This document shows positions 1 through 8,381 of a stretch of DNA of 64,000 bases, piece by piece. The notes beneath the pieces were generated by a model. That model made no database searches, had not been told where the DNA came from, and saw only the letters and a list, made by a program, of their open reading frames with translations. The stretch's first letter is position 1; the number at the start of each line of letters is the position of its first letter. Source of the DNA: CAWVSB01 sp046710535 (GTDB taxonomy: Bacteria; Pseudomonadota; Gammaproteobacteria; Pseudomonadales; CAWVSB01); assembly GCA_046710535.1 (NCBI GenBank), contig JBKEHH010000013.1, positions 22,935 to 86,934 of the forward strand, given 5' to 3'. The position numbers and the translations under genes were made by a program.

Positions 1-2
1 GC

Positions 3-659
3 GCATTTCCCAATAGCAGTGAAGCAATAACCCTAAAGGAAATCTACACCTCAATTATTGCTTTTCAAACCTCACTGATTTCGCTTAACAGTCGCTATGA
101 CCAATATGCCCACGGCAACCATAACGCCTTAAGCCCGAGTGAATTAGAAGGCATGAATATTTATCGCTCGTTTGTGGCTCGTTGTAGCGAATGTCATACC
201 CCGCCGCTATTCACCAACCAACAGATAGCGGTTATTGGCACGCCAGAGCCTGCAGGCATGCCATTAGATATTGGTGCAGAGCAAACTTATAACGCCCCCA
301 AACTTAAAGGCGGCTTTAAAGTACCCACCTTACGTAATATAGAAAAAACCGCGCCCTATATGCATTCAGGTCATTTTGAAACTTTGCGCGAGTCAGTAGA
401 ATTTTATACAAAAGGCCGCGGCCATGCGGTGCCAGAAGGCGTTGCAATGCAATTGCATTGGCACATTTGGGAGCCCGATTTAACCGAAGATGAACTAGAT
501 AGAATTGTCGATTTTCTTCTTACTTTAACTGACGAAACATTTATGCCGGTGACGCCTAATAAAGTGCCATCGGGTTTAATACCGCTGAATAATCCAAAAG
601 ATTATTCAACAGAATTATCACATTCAATAATAAAACTAAAACAAGAGGAACGGTCATGA
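3..659 (+). CDS. Di-heme cytochrome c peroxidase family protein (C-terminal part; 5' end outside window)
   Basis: The frame is already open at base 3, so this is the C-terminal part of a longer gene rather than a protein starting at the ATG at 153. It carries one c-type heme site (CSECH, about residue 60 of the visible part). The stretch F-K-V-P-T-L-R-N followed by T-A-P-Y-M-H-S-G is the signature of the second heme domain of the CcpA/MauG family, whose Met is the usual distal ligand. Family members are periplasmic and reduce peroxide with electrons from small cytochromes, or oxidise other substrates in the MauG branch; which applies cannot be told without the N-terminal heme domain. Its stop overlaps the next start (ATGA), so the two are probably translated together. 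Confidence 0.85.
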   Translation, partial: AFPNSSEAITLKEIYTSIIAFQTSLISLNSRYDQYAHGNHNALSPSELEGMNIYRSFVARCSECHTPPLFTNQQIAVIGTPEPAGMPLDIGAEQTYNAPKLKGGFKVPTLRNIEKTAPYMHSGHFETLRESVEFYTKGRGHAVPEGVAMQLHWHIWEPDLTEDELDRIVDFLLTLTDETFMPVTPNKVPSGLIPLNNPKDYSTELSHSIIKLKQEERS

Positions 660-2164
660 GCATAGGAAAAATTTTCGGCTTAGTAGTAATAGCGGCAGCT
701 TTTGCCGCTGGTGCTTACTACGGTGAAACAACCAGTTCTGCAGCCCCCACTATTACATCAAACGAGGGCCCTAGTTATGGCGGCAGTGAAACTAACACCG
801 CGCAGCTAGGTAAAAGTGCTGTTATTAAGCGCACTAGCGAAGGCACAATTCATGTGGTTGAAGACGGTCAGTCAATCCAAGATGCCGTAAAGAAAGCTCA
901 GCCTGGCGACACTATCCAGGTAATGCCGGGTACCTATTCTGAAACTGTTTATATCGATAAAGATGATATTCGTTTGGTTGGAGTAATTATAGAAGGTAAG
1001 CGGGCCACCCTTGATGGCCTAGGTAAACTAAACGATGCGATTTTGTATTCGGGTAATAATATTGTGATAGAAAACTTCCGCATTACCAAATACAAAGGCA
1101 ACGGTATTATGGGGCAGGCGGGTAATAATTTTGAAATCCGCAATAACATTATTGTCGACACTGGCGTTTACGGTATCTTTCCTCAGTTAGGTCAAAACGG
1201 TTTGATTGAATATAATATTGTTAGCGGTATTGAAGACGCGGCTATTTATGTTGGTATGAGCGATAACATTCATGTCTCCCACAATGATGTATTTGATAAT
1301 GTCGCCGGCATTGAAATAGAAAATTCACGCCATGCTATTGTTGAAAATAACTACGTGCATAACAATACCGGTGGTTTGCTAGCCTTTATTACCCCTGGCC
1401 TACCGATAAAAACAACTTTTGACGTTATCTTCCGGAACAACTTAGTTGTTGATAATAACCATGTTAACTTTGCAGCACCCGGATCAACTGTTGGCGGCAT
1501 TCTTGCCGGCACAGGTATTCTTATTATGGCTGCCGATGAAGTGATTGTTGAAAACAATATAATTACTGGCAACAAAGCAGCGGGTATTATTATTACTGAC
1601 CACTACAACGCCCCAAATACTACAATTGATCCAGGCTCTGACCCCTATTCAGACAAAGTGATGATTTTAGATAACGTAATGGATAACAATGGTTACGATA
1701 CTGACCCTATAATAAAAGCTTACATGTTGAGCAAGCTTAAAACTGGCAACCCAGATATCGTTCGTATTGGGCCAACCAAAGACAGCTGCATTGTTAATCG
1801 TCACCGCTATGTGACGGTTGGTGTCGACGAAAGCTTTGGCGAGTGCGCGTTTACTAACACTGACAACATTAGCACTTACTTATTAGCCGAACCTGCCGCG
1901 CCACGTGTTATTGCCCCGGGCGAGAAAGGTAAAATTGCATACTTAGGTGTCTGTGCAGGCTGTCATACCTACACTGGGCGGATGATTGGACCACCAGTAC
2001 AAATTATTCAAGCTTTATATATGGATAACCCAGCGGGCCTTGCTGAATACATAGCGGCGCCAGTTAAAAAGCGTGACGACTACCCTGAAATGCCGCCACA
2101 AAATTACCTAGATGAAGAAACGCGTTTAGCGGTCGCAGAATACATGCTTAGCCGAACTAACTAA
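656..2164 (+). CDS. Parallel beta-helix repeat protein fused to a C-terminal cytochrome c domain
   Basis: 502 residues. An N-terminal hydrophobic segment (about 5-21) acts as a signal or anchor. Residues about 65-350 contain many short turns of the N-N-x-I/V type (IENFRI, IRNNII, VENNYV, FRNNLV, VENNII), typical of right-handed parallel beta-helix (NosD/pectate-lyase-like) folds. Near residue 433 there is a heme c motif CAGCH, with a downstream M-P-P that could supply the sixth ligand. It starts inside the stop codon of the cytochrome c peroxidase gene, which argues for a shared periplasmic redox role. Helix plus cytochrome in one chain is uncommon; the substrate is unknown. A terminator follows directly. 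Confidence 0.8.
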   Translation: MSIGKIFGLVVIAAAFAAGAYYGETTSSAAPTITSNEGPSYGGSETNTAQLGKSAVIKRTSEGTIHVVEDGQSIQDAVKKAQPGDTIQVMPGTYSETVYIDKDDIRLVGVIIEGKRATLDGLGKLNDAILYSGNNIVIENFRITKYKGNGIMGQAGNNFEIRNNIIVDTGVYGIFPQLGQNGLIEYNIVSGIEDAAIYVGMSDNIHVSHNDVFDNVAGIEIENSRHAIVENNYVHNNTGGLLAFITPGLPIKTTFDVIFRNNLVVDNNHVNFAAPGSTVGGILAGTGILIMAADEVIVENNIITGNKAAGIIITDHYNAPNTTIDPGSDPYSDKVMILDNVMDNNGYDTDPIIKAYMLSKLKTGNPDIVRIGPTKDSCIVNRHRYVTVGVDESFGECAFTNTDNISTYLLAEPAAPRVIAPGEKGKIAYLGVCAGCHTYTGRMIGPPVQIIQALYMDNPAGLAEYIAAPVKKRDDYPEMPPQNYLDEETRLAVAEYMLSRTN

Positions 2165-2181
2165 GCGTTTATTTTCAATAC

Positions 2182-2214
2182 AAAAAAAGGGCTGCGATTG
2201 CAGCCCTTTTTTTT
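2182..2214. terminator. Bidirectional intrinsic terminator
   Basis: A perfect 7-bp stem (GGGCTGC / GCAGCCC, loop GATT) is flanked by seven A on the left and nine T on the right. It can end the peroxidase/beta-helix operon on the plus strand and the uup-DUF1653 operon arriving on the minus strand. Confidence 0.88.
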
Positions 2215-2220
2215 GTCGTG

Positions 2221-2445
2221 TTATTTAAGCTCCAGACTATGTAAAAACTTAAACCGCGGCAGCTCTTTGCCATCAATCGCTATCGACTCAATAAACATGC
2301 TTAAGGGGCGCACCCATAATGCCATGTCGCCATACAGCGGACGGTAAACCACTAGTTTTTCTTCAGTTTCACTGTGAGTGGCCACATCGATTACTTGGTA
2401 TTTATTACCCTTGTAATGCTCATACACACCGGCTTTAACAGTCAT
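2221..2445 (-). CDS. DUF1653 family protein
   Basis: 74 residues. The opening G-x-Y-x-H-Y-K-G-N-x-Y and the later V-V-Y-R-P-L-Y-G and V-R-P-L-x-M-F match the small DUF1653 family, which folds as a compact beta-rich domain of unknown function. Its ATG overlaps the uup stop by one base (TAATG), so translation is probably coupled to uup. No signal peptide or membrane segment is visible, so it should be cytoplasmic. The family assignment is by eye. Confidence 0.8.
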   Translation of the reverse strand: MTVKAGVYEHYKGNKYQVIDVATHSETEEKLVVYRPLYGDMALWVRPLSMFIESIAIDGKELPRFKFLHSLELK

Positions 2446-4322
2446 TATTTACCTTCCAGCTCTTCCCAACGTCCATAAGCAACTTCTAACGCTTGCTGAG
2501 TATCCGCTAGCTGCTTCACAGTCTTATCGATATCAGTCTGCTCACCTTTAAAAAATGCAGGGTCCGACATAAATAATTCCAACTCTGCCTGTTTTTTGTC
2601 TAAGGTTTCAATCAAGGCCGGTAGTTTATCGAGCTCACGCTGATCGTTATAAGACAATTTCTTGGTAGCCACAGCCCCTGCAGCAGCCACAACAGGCTCC
2701 ACTTTCTTCTCGAGTTTCTTATGCTCAGTGGCTTCAATCAATTTACCACCTTGAGCAACCCAATCACTATAGCCACCCACATACTCGCCTACCCGGCCAT
2801 GGCCTTCCAACACTATTATCGAAGTCACCACGTTATCCATAAATTCGCGATCATGGCTAACCAACAACAAAGTGCCTTTAAACTCTGACAGAATTTCTTC
2901 CAGCAGCTCTAGGGTTTCAACATCTAAATCATTGGTCGGTTCATCCAACACTAATATATTGGTGGGTTTACTAAATAATTTAGCCAATATAGCGCGATTT
3001 TGTTCACCGCCTGATAAAGCCTTAACCGGAGTACGCACTCGCTCAGGGGTGAATAAAAAATCACCCAAATAACTAATCGCATGACGTGTTTTACCATTTA
3101 TTTCAATAAAGTCCTGACCACCACAGACATTATCAATCAAGTTTTTCTCTAAATCTAAATGGCCACGTAGCTGATCAAAATACGCCACATCCATTTTGGT
3201 ACCAAGTTTTACAATACCTTGATTCGGTTCTAACTCTCCCAATAAAATCTTCAGTAAAGTAGATTTACCCGCTCCATTTGGCCCCACAATACCTATGCGG
3301 TCACCACGTTGAATAGTGGTGGAGAAATCATTAATCAGTATTTCATCACCATAACCATGGGTAACATGCTCAATCTCAGCAACAATTTTGCCGGAGCGTT
3401 CGGCCGTCTCTACTTTGAAGTCAGCTCTACCTTGTTGCATACGACGATCTTGACGTTCGACTCGTAATGCTTTCAACGCCCTTACACGGCCTTCATTACG
3501 GGTGCGACGCGCTTTGATGCCCTGTCTAATCCAGACTTCTTCTTCGGCTAGTTTTTTATCAAACAAAGCATTGGCGGTCTCTTCTGCAGCTAACTGTGCT
3601 TCTCTAAATTTTAAAAAGCTTTGATAATCTCCTTCCCACTGACGTAAGTGGCCGCGGTCTAATTCAATAATTTGCTTCGACACATTCTGCAAAAATGAAC
3701 GATCATGCGTGACAAATAACAATGCGCCTCTATAGTCTTGCAGTTGTTGCTCAAGCCATTCAATAGCCGGAATATCCAAATGGTTAGTAGGCTCATCTAG
3801 CAACAAAATGTCTGGCTCTACAACCAATGCTTTACCAAGCGCCACCCGCCGGCGCCAACCACCTGACAGTTCTTTCATTAACTTGTCAGCAGGCAATTGC
3901 AGCTGACTAATGATCGTGTCCACCTTCTGCTGCAGTGACCACCCATCGTTGGCCTCAATCTGTTCTTGTACTTTACCCAAGCGATTCATATCGGCATTAG
4001 ATTCTGTCACTAAGTGATGAAACTCTTTCAGCAAATCCCCTACCTCACCCAAACCATCGGCGACTGCATCAAATACGGTTTGATCATCGCCTATGGGTAA
4101 AACTTGATCCAGCCAAGAGACTTTAATACCAGGCCGCAACCAATGCTCACCACCATCAACCGCCAAGATTCCCGCAATCACCTTAAATAAGGTTGTTTTA
4201 CCCTCGCCATTACGGCCAAGCAGACCAATACGGTTGCCTTTTTTGAGCGTTAAATCGACCTGATCAAGCAAAATACGAGGGCCAAAGTTAAGTGAGGCTT
4301 TGTTAAGACGAAGCAAGGGCAT
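2445..4322 (-). CDS. uup: ABC-F ATPase Uup
   Basis: 625 residues, close to the 635 of E. coli Uup. Two ABC cassettes without membrane domains are visible: Walker A G-R-N-G-E-G-K-T (about 36-43) and G-P-N-G-A-G-K-S (about 350), signatures LSGGWRRR and LSGGEQNR, and Walker B motifs running into D-E-P-T-N-H/D-L-D. A charged inter-domain linker and a C-terminal coiled coil rich in K/E/Q (about 560-625) distinguish Uup from EttA. ABC-F proteins act on ribosomes; Uup is linked to DNA-repair and transposon-excision phenotypes and ribosome function. It leads a two-gene operon with the DUF1653 gene. Confidence 0.93.
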   Translation of the reverse strand: MPLLRLNKASLNFGPRILLDQVDLTLKKGNRIGLLGRNGEGKTTLFKVIAGILAVDGGEHWLRPGIKVSWLDQVLPIGDDQTVFDAVADGLGEVGDLLKEFHHLVTESNADMNRLGKVQEQIEANDGWSLQQKVDTIISQLQLPADKLMKELSGGWRRRVALGKALVVEPDILLLDEPTNHLDIPAIEWLEQQLQDYRGALLFVTHDRSFLQNVSKQIIELDRGHLRQWEGDYQSFLKFREAQLAAEETANALFDKKLAEEEVWIRQGIKARRTRNEGRVRALKALRVERQDRRMQQGRADFKVETAERSGKIVAEIEHVTHGYGDEILINDFSTTIQRGDRIGIVGPNGAGKSTLLKILLGELEPNQGIVKLGTKMDVAYFDQLRGHLDLEKNLIDNVCGGQDFIEINGKTRHAISYLGDFLFTPERVRTPVKALSGGEQNRAILAKLFSKPTNILVLDEPTNDLDVETLELLEEILSEFKGTLLLVSHDREFMDNVVTSIIVLEGHGRVGEYVGGYSDWVAQGGKLIEATEHKKLEKKVEPVVAAAGAVATKKLSYNDQRELDKLPALIETLDKKQAELELFMSDPAFFKGEQTDIDKTVKQLADTQQALEVAYGRWEELEGK

Positions 4323-4404
4323 TAGAAATATCTGCTGTTGGTGTAAAACGGGCGACTATTATAGCCAGACAATAGTTAAGATGCTGAATTAGTTTTAAGG
4401 GAAT

Positions 4405-4433
4405 TAAAAAAGCCCCGACGAATCGAGGCTTTT
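4405..4433 (-). terminator. Intrinsic terminator after the amino-acid-binding protein gene
   Basis: Read on the minus strand, the arms AAAAGCC and GGCTTTT plus an inner TCG/CGA pairing (one mismatch) form a hairpin followed by a run of T. It lies between the broken binding-protein gene and uup and would end transcription of the former. Confidence 0.7.
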
Positions 4434-4466
4434 ATCACAACTACATCGAATACTATGGCAGTAAAG

Positions 4467-5268
4467 CTATCCAACCGCTGTTTTCAACCATTTTTCATTT
4501 AGGCTTTTAGTAATTCCTATTTTTTCAAAAGTATTTAGGTAATTTGTTACTAAATTTTCGAATTGCGCATCATCTTTAATCATGGCTATTCCAATTGGCT
4601 CAATTGATAGAGGCGTTTTATTAGTTATCAAGCCAGAGTCAGGATTACGCAGTACAGATAGCTTAGCAATAGTCATGTCAGCAATCATCGCGTCCACATC
4701 TCCCGCTAGTAATAATTTAACGCCTTCTTCGTAATCTGAAATTGTTTTTAGTTTGGCTTTAGGCAATTGCATTCTTGCAAAGCTCGCACTGGTTGAGTTT
4801 TCTAACGCAACGATACGTACATCGGGATTATTAAAATCAACATCTTTACCTTTTTCAGCATTAGTACGAGTCGTTAGCATCGACTTGCCAGAAATATTGT
4901 AGGCCCGATAAAGGTAAGCTCTTGCGTACGCTCACTAGTAATTGCCATACCGGAAATCACTAAATCTGCTTTACCTTTTATAACCGCTTCTTTTAGTTCA
5001 CCAAATGGTAGTTGCACAATTTCTAATCTACTTGCATGGTATTAGCTAGATAGTTGGCTAAATCTACATCGTAGCCAATCATCTTTTTGTTGCGGCTCAT
5101 CACGTTAAATGGAGGCTGATCACCTGACATTGCAACTTTTAGCACCTTGTCTTTTAACACTCGGTCTAAAATGGGGCTAGACGACAATGCTTGCGTACTT
5201 AATGTTAGCGCTAGTAAACCAGCAATAACGTAAGAAACAGCCTTAAAACCTTTGAATAACTTAACCAT
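4467..5268 (-). pseudogene. Periplasmic amino-acid-binding (SBP family 3) protein, broken by two frameshifts
   Basis: Three segments in successive frames make one type 3 solute-binding protein. The first (5268-5023) has a signal peptide ending near A-L-S-S and the core L-K-V-A-M-S-G-D-Q-P-P-F-N then I-G-Y-D-V-D-L-A. The middle (about 5022-4890) reads L-E-I-V-Q-L-P-F-G-E-L then D-L-V-I-S-G-M-A-I-T-S-E-R. The last (to 4467) holds A-L-E-N-S-T-S-A-S-F-A, G-D-V-D-A-M-I-A-D and a C-terminal helix ending in E-K-W-L-K. Adding one base near 5023 and one near 4897 restores a protein of ordinary length (~265 aa). No permease or ATPase gene is adjacent. It could be a true pseudogene or two sequencing errors; the latter is favoured because three other genes here show the same kind of defect. 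Confidence 0.8.
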
Positions 5269-5355
5269 GTAGCCATCCTTTATTGAATTATTATAAAATA
5301 TGACTGTATTATTAATGCAAAGAAGATTACTAAGGCTACTATTGAATGTCTACCA

Positions 5356-5838
5356 ATGGTGCCTTATATGAGTAACATAATGAACAATAACTGTCAGTGC
5401 GGTTGCGGCAGCACAAAATTTTCTATTTCAGCGCCAGCTATTATTAGAGCCTATTGTCATTGCACCATATGCCAAAAATTTAACGATGCACCATTTGCTG
5501 ATGTAGTCATCTATAGAAAAAGAGATGTATCGTTAGAAGATGAGACAAAAATTGAATTTAATACCTACAAAGCGCCACCGGCGTTACAACGCGGCAAGTG
5601 TAAATCATGCGGTAAGCCTGCTATCGAATTTTTAAATGTTCCGCTTCTTCCTCGCCTAGTTGTTGTACCTGTCGAAGTTATTGGTGAGGACGTAAAAATA
5701 CCTGAGCCTTCATGTCATTTATTTTATAATCAAAGGCATCAAGACCATATTGATGGTCTGCCCCAACACTCTGGCTTTTTAACAAGCCAACTGGGCTTAA
5801 CCTATCGCATAGTTAAACACCTACTATTTGGAAAATAA
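5356..5838 (+). CDS. GFA-family (CENP-V/GFA domain) zinc-binding protein
   Basis: 160 residues. C-Q-C-G near the N-terminus, Y-C-H-C-T-I-C-Q-K after about 35 residues, and a later C-K-S-C-G are the zinc-binding cysteines of the GFA fold, named after glutathione-dependent formaldehyde-activating enzyme. Most proteins with this domain have no proven formaldehyde role, so the substrate is open. The first ATG (5356) has no clear ribosome binding site; ATGs at 5368 and 5380 are alternatives. It stands alone, divergent from the broken binding-protein gene. Confidence 0.82.
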   Translation: MVPYMSNIMNNNCQCGCGSTKFSISAPAIIRAYCHCTICQKFNDAPFADVVIYRKRDVSLEDETKIEFNTYKAPPALQRGKCKSCGKPAIEFLNVPLLPRLVVVPVEVIGEDVKIPEPSCHLFYNQRHQDHIDGLPQHSGFLTSQLGLTYRIVKHLLFGK

Positions 5839-6172
5839 TTAATATAGCTATAGTTAAATTAACGATGTTCAGTGATAAACGCAGCTGGCCACGGCTATTA
5901 AGACGCCACGGTTTTACCGCAATTAAAGCCAGAACGCTGATTTTCATTATTGTGCTAGGGCAACATCAAAACACAATGACTGCGTAACTATTAGATATAC
6001 CCACTCAATACTAAGACTATTCGAAACGCGCCAACTTTATATCACTGATATTAACCACTGTCGTTAAACTATCTTTTAGTTTCATCAATATCATGCTATC
6101 CGTTATGATTAGTGCTACAAAATTCAATGACAGCATTTAGCTGGCAACAATAAAGTAATAAAGAGGTCTACA
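5839..6172. other. Intergenic stretch without a recognisable gene
   Basis: About 330 bases separate the GFA gene from the PQQ dehydrogenase. No convincing open frame, RNA gene or strong hairpin was found. A purine-rich AAAGAGG lies about 10 bases before the dehydrogenase ATG and serves as its ribosome binding site. The promoter of that gene is presumably here but could not be assigned. Confidence 0.5.
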
Positions 6173-8326
6173 ATGCGCCTTCTCCTGTTAATTCTAAGCT
6201 TTGGTTTAGTACTCGCCGGCTGTAATCCAACTGAAAACTCAGCACCTCAAACTGATGTGACCAGTGATTTAATTGCACCCGTTGATGCTGAGCGAATTAT
6301 CAACGCCGACCAAACACCAGGCGAATGGCTTAGCCATGGCCGTACTTACAGCGAGCAACGCTTTAGTCCACTGGCGAAAATAGATGATAAAAATGTTAGT
6401 CAATTAGGCTTAGCTTGGTATTTTGATCTACCGACTAAACGTGGTATTGAAACCACCCCCCTAATTGCCGACGGAATAATGTATTTTACTGGAAGCTGGA
6501 GCATGGTATACGCTATGGACGCGCGTACCGGCAAATTACTGTGGGAATACGACCCAAAAGTAGATCGCGCATGGGCTAAAAACCTCTGCTGTGATGTTGT
6601 TAACCGCGGCGTCGCCTTATGGGGCGACAAAACTTATGTTGGCACCCTCGATGGACGCCTGATTGCATTAGATCGTGACACCGGCAAAGTAGCCTGGGAA
6701 GTTGAGACACGAATCAATACCACTGATGCCTACAGTATTACTGGAGCCCCTCGGATTATTAATGGCAATGTCATTATTGGTAACGGCGGTGCTGAGTACT
6801 CTGTAAGAGGCTATGTCACCGCCTACGATGCTGAGTCCGGTAAGAAAAATTGGCGTTTTTATACCGTACCCGGTAATCCAAGTGAAGGCTTTGAAGACGA
6901 CACGCAAGCAATGATTGCCAAAACATGGACTGGTGAATGGTGGAAAAACGGTAAAGGCGGCGGTACTGCATGGGATTCTTTTGCCTACGATGAAAAACTA
7001 AATCTACTTTATATAGGTGTTGGTAATGGCGCCAACTGGAGTCAGCAAGTACGCTCACCAGAGGGTGGCGAAAACCTATTTATATCGTCTATTGTTGCAG
7101 TAAACCCGGATACTGGTGAGTACGTATGGCACTACCAAACAACTCCTGGTGATAGCTGGGACTACACTGCGACTCAGCACATGATTTTGGCTGAACTAGA
7201 AATAGATGGGCGCAAACGCGATGTTATTATGCAGGCACCAAAAAATGGTTTCTTTTATGTAATAGACCGCGCCAGTGGAGAGTTAATTAGCGCTAATAAT
7301 TATGTAACGGTTACCTGGGCAAGTCATATAGATCCTGAATCTGGTCGCCCTGTTGAAACAGAAATAGCGCGCGCAGCCGACCCTAGTAAATTAATATTTC
7401 CGAGTTTAAGCGGCGGTCATAATTGGCATCCCATGAGCTATAGCCCGGCAACAGGCCTAGTTTATATCCCCGCAAAAGAATCTTTTTCGGCATTTAAATT
7501 AGATGCAAACCCAGACAAATATAAAGCCGAGGGTTATGGCCTCGATTATGACACAGGCTTGTTATTTGGTGTTCCGGACGAGCTGACTAGTGAACAGCGC
7601 GAAGGAATCTATACGCAAGCGGCGCAAGCCCAACTAATTGCTTGGGACCCGATAAAAAATGAAGAAGTATGGCGCAAGCAACAAGGCGCTTATTCTGGCA
7701 GCGGCATTTTAACTACTAGGGGTAATTTGATATTTCAGGGTAACTTAGAAGGTAAATTTTACGCGCTTGCTGCCGATACTGGCAATGAGGTTTGGAGCCA
7801 AGATGTGCAAGGCGGCGTTATGGGATCGCCGGTCAGTTATGAGTTAGATGGAGAGCAATATATTGCCGTTGTGCAGGGCTGGGGTGGCGAGTCTGGGTTA
7901 AGTTTTGGAGTGATAACTGGACACTTAAACTTTATCAATGTCAGCCGTTTGCTCGTTTATAAACTAGGCGCTAATACGGCGCTACCTAGAGTTGAAGTTG
8001 TTGAACAGGCATTACCTATGCCAACACTAGAACAAAGTGATGCTGAAGTTATTGCGCAAGGAAATTATATTTACCACAACCATTGTGCGGGTTGTCACGG
8101 CGGCAATGCTACCAGTGCAGGCATGATTCCAGACTTACGTTACAGCATTAATATTATCGCTCCAGCATGGAAAGCCATCGTGATAGACGGCGCCCTAGAA
8201 GGTAATGGGATGCCTAACTGGAGTGAATATTTAGATATTGAAGAGATGGAAAAAGTTAAAGCCTATGTAGTACATGAAGCAAAACTTGGCTTTGAACGCG
8301 GCGAGAAGCGAATGGTAAAGAAATAA
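6173..8326 (+). CDS. Lipoprotein PQQ-dependent quinohemoprotein alcohol dehydrogenase
   Basis: 717 residues. It starts with a lipoprotein signal, lipobox L-A-G-C with the acylated Cys at residue 17. The eight-bladed propeller domain of PQQ dehydrogenases follows: repeated W-x-x-D-x-x-T-G-K/E turns, the vicinal Cys pair (139-140, in N-L-C-C-D-V-V-N-R-G) that stacks on PQQ, D-S-W-D-Y-T (candidate catalytic Asp) and G-G-H-N-W-H-P-M. A C-terminal cytochrome c domain has CAGCH (about 638-642) and a likely Met ligand in G-N-G-M-P-N-W. This domain order defines type II quinohemoprotein alcohol dehydrogenases, which oxidise alcohols in the periplasm and pass electrons to cytochromes. Membrane anchoring by lipid is unusual for the group. 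No pqq biosynthesis genes are in the window. Confidence 0.9.
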   Translation: MRLLLLILSFGLVLAGCNPTENSAPQTDVTSDLIAPVDAERIINADQTPGEWLSHGRTYSEQRFSPLAKIDDKNVSQLGLAWYFDLPTKRGIETTPLIADGIMYFTGSWSMVYAMDARTGKLLWEYDPKVDRAWAKNLCCDVVNRGVALWGDKTYVGTLDGRLIALDRDTGKVAWEVETRINTTDAYSITGAPRIINGNVIIGNGGAEYSVRGYVTAYDAESGKKNWRFYTVPGNPSEGFEDDTQAMIAKTWTGEWWKNGKGGGTAWDSFAYDEKLNLLYIGVGNGANWSQQVRSPEGGENLFISSIVAVNPDTGEYVWHYQTTPGDSWDYTATQHMILAELEIDGRKRDVIMQAPKNGFFYVIDRASGELISANNYVTVTWASHIDPESGRPVETEIARAADPSKLIFPSLSGGHNWHPMSYSPATGLVYIPAKESFSAFKLDANPDKYKAEGYGLDYDTGLLFGVPDELTSEQREGIYTQAAQAQLIAWDPIKNEEVWRKQQGAYSGSGILTTRGNLIFQGNLEGKFYALAADTGNEVWSQDVQGGVMGSPVSYELDGEQYIAVVQGWGGESGLSFGVITGHLNFINVSRLLVYKLGANTALPRVEVVEQALPMPTLEQSDAEVIAQGNYIYHNHCAGCHGGNATSAGMIPDLRYSINIIAPAWKAIVIDGALEGNGMPNWSEYLDIEEMEKVKAYVVHEAKLGFERGEKRMVKK

Positions 8327-8334
8327 CCGCTGGG

Positions 8335-8369
8335 CAATAAAAAGGGAGCTAACTGCTCCCTTTTTATTG
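8335..8369. terminator. Bidirectional intrinsic terminator
   Basis: A 15-bp perfect inverted repeat with core GGGAGC / GCTCCC, loop TAACT, and flanking A and T runs. It lies between convergent genes (PQQ dehydrogenase and KstD-like flavoprotein) and can serve both. The same core recurs in the terminator at 21478. Confidence 0.9.
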
Positions 8370-8381
8370 CGTTGAAACTAA

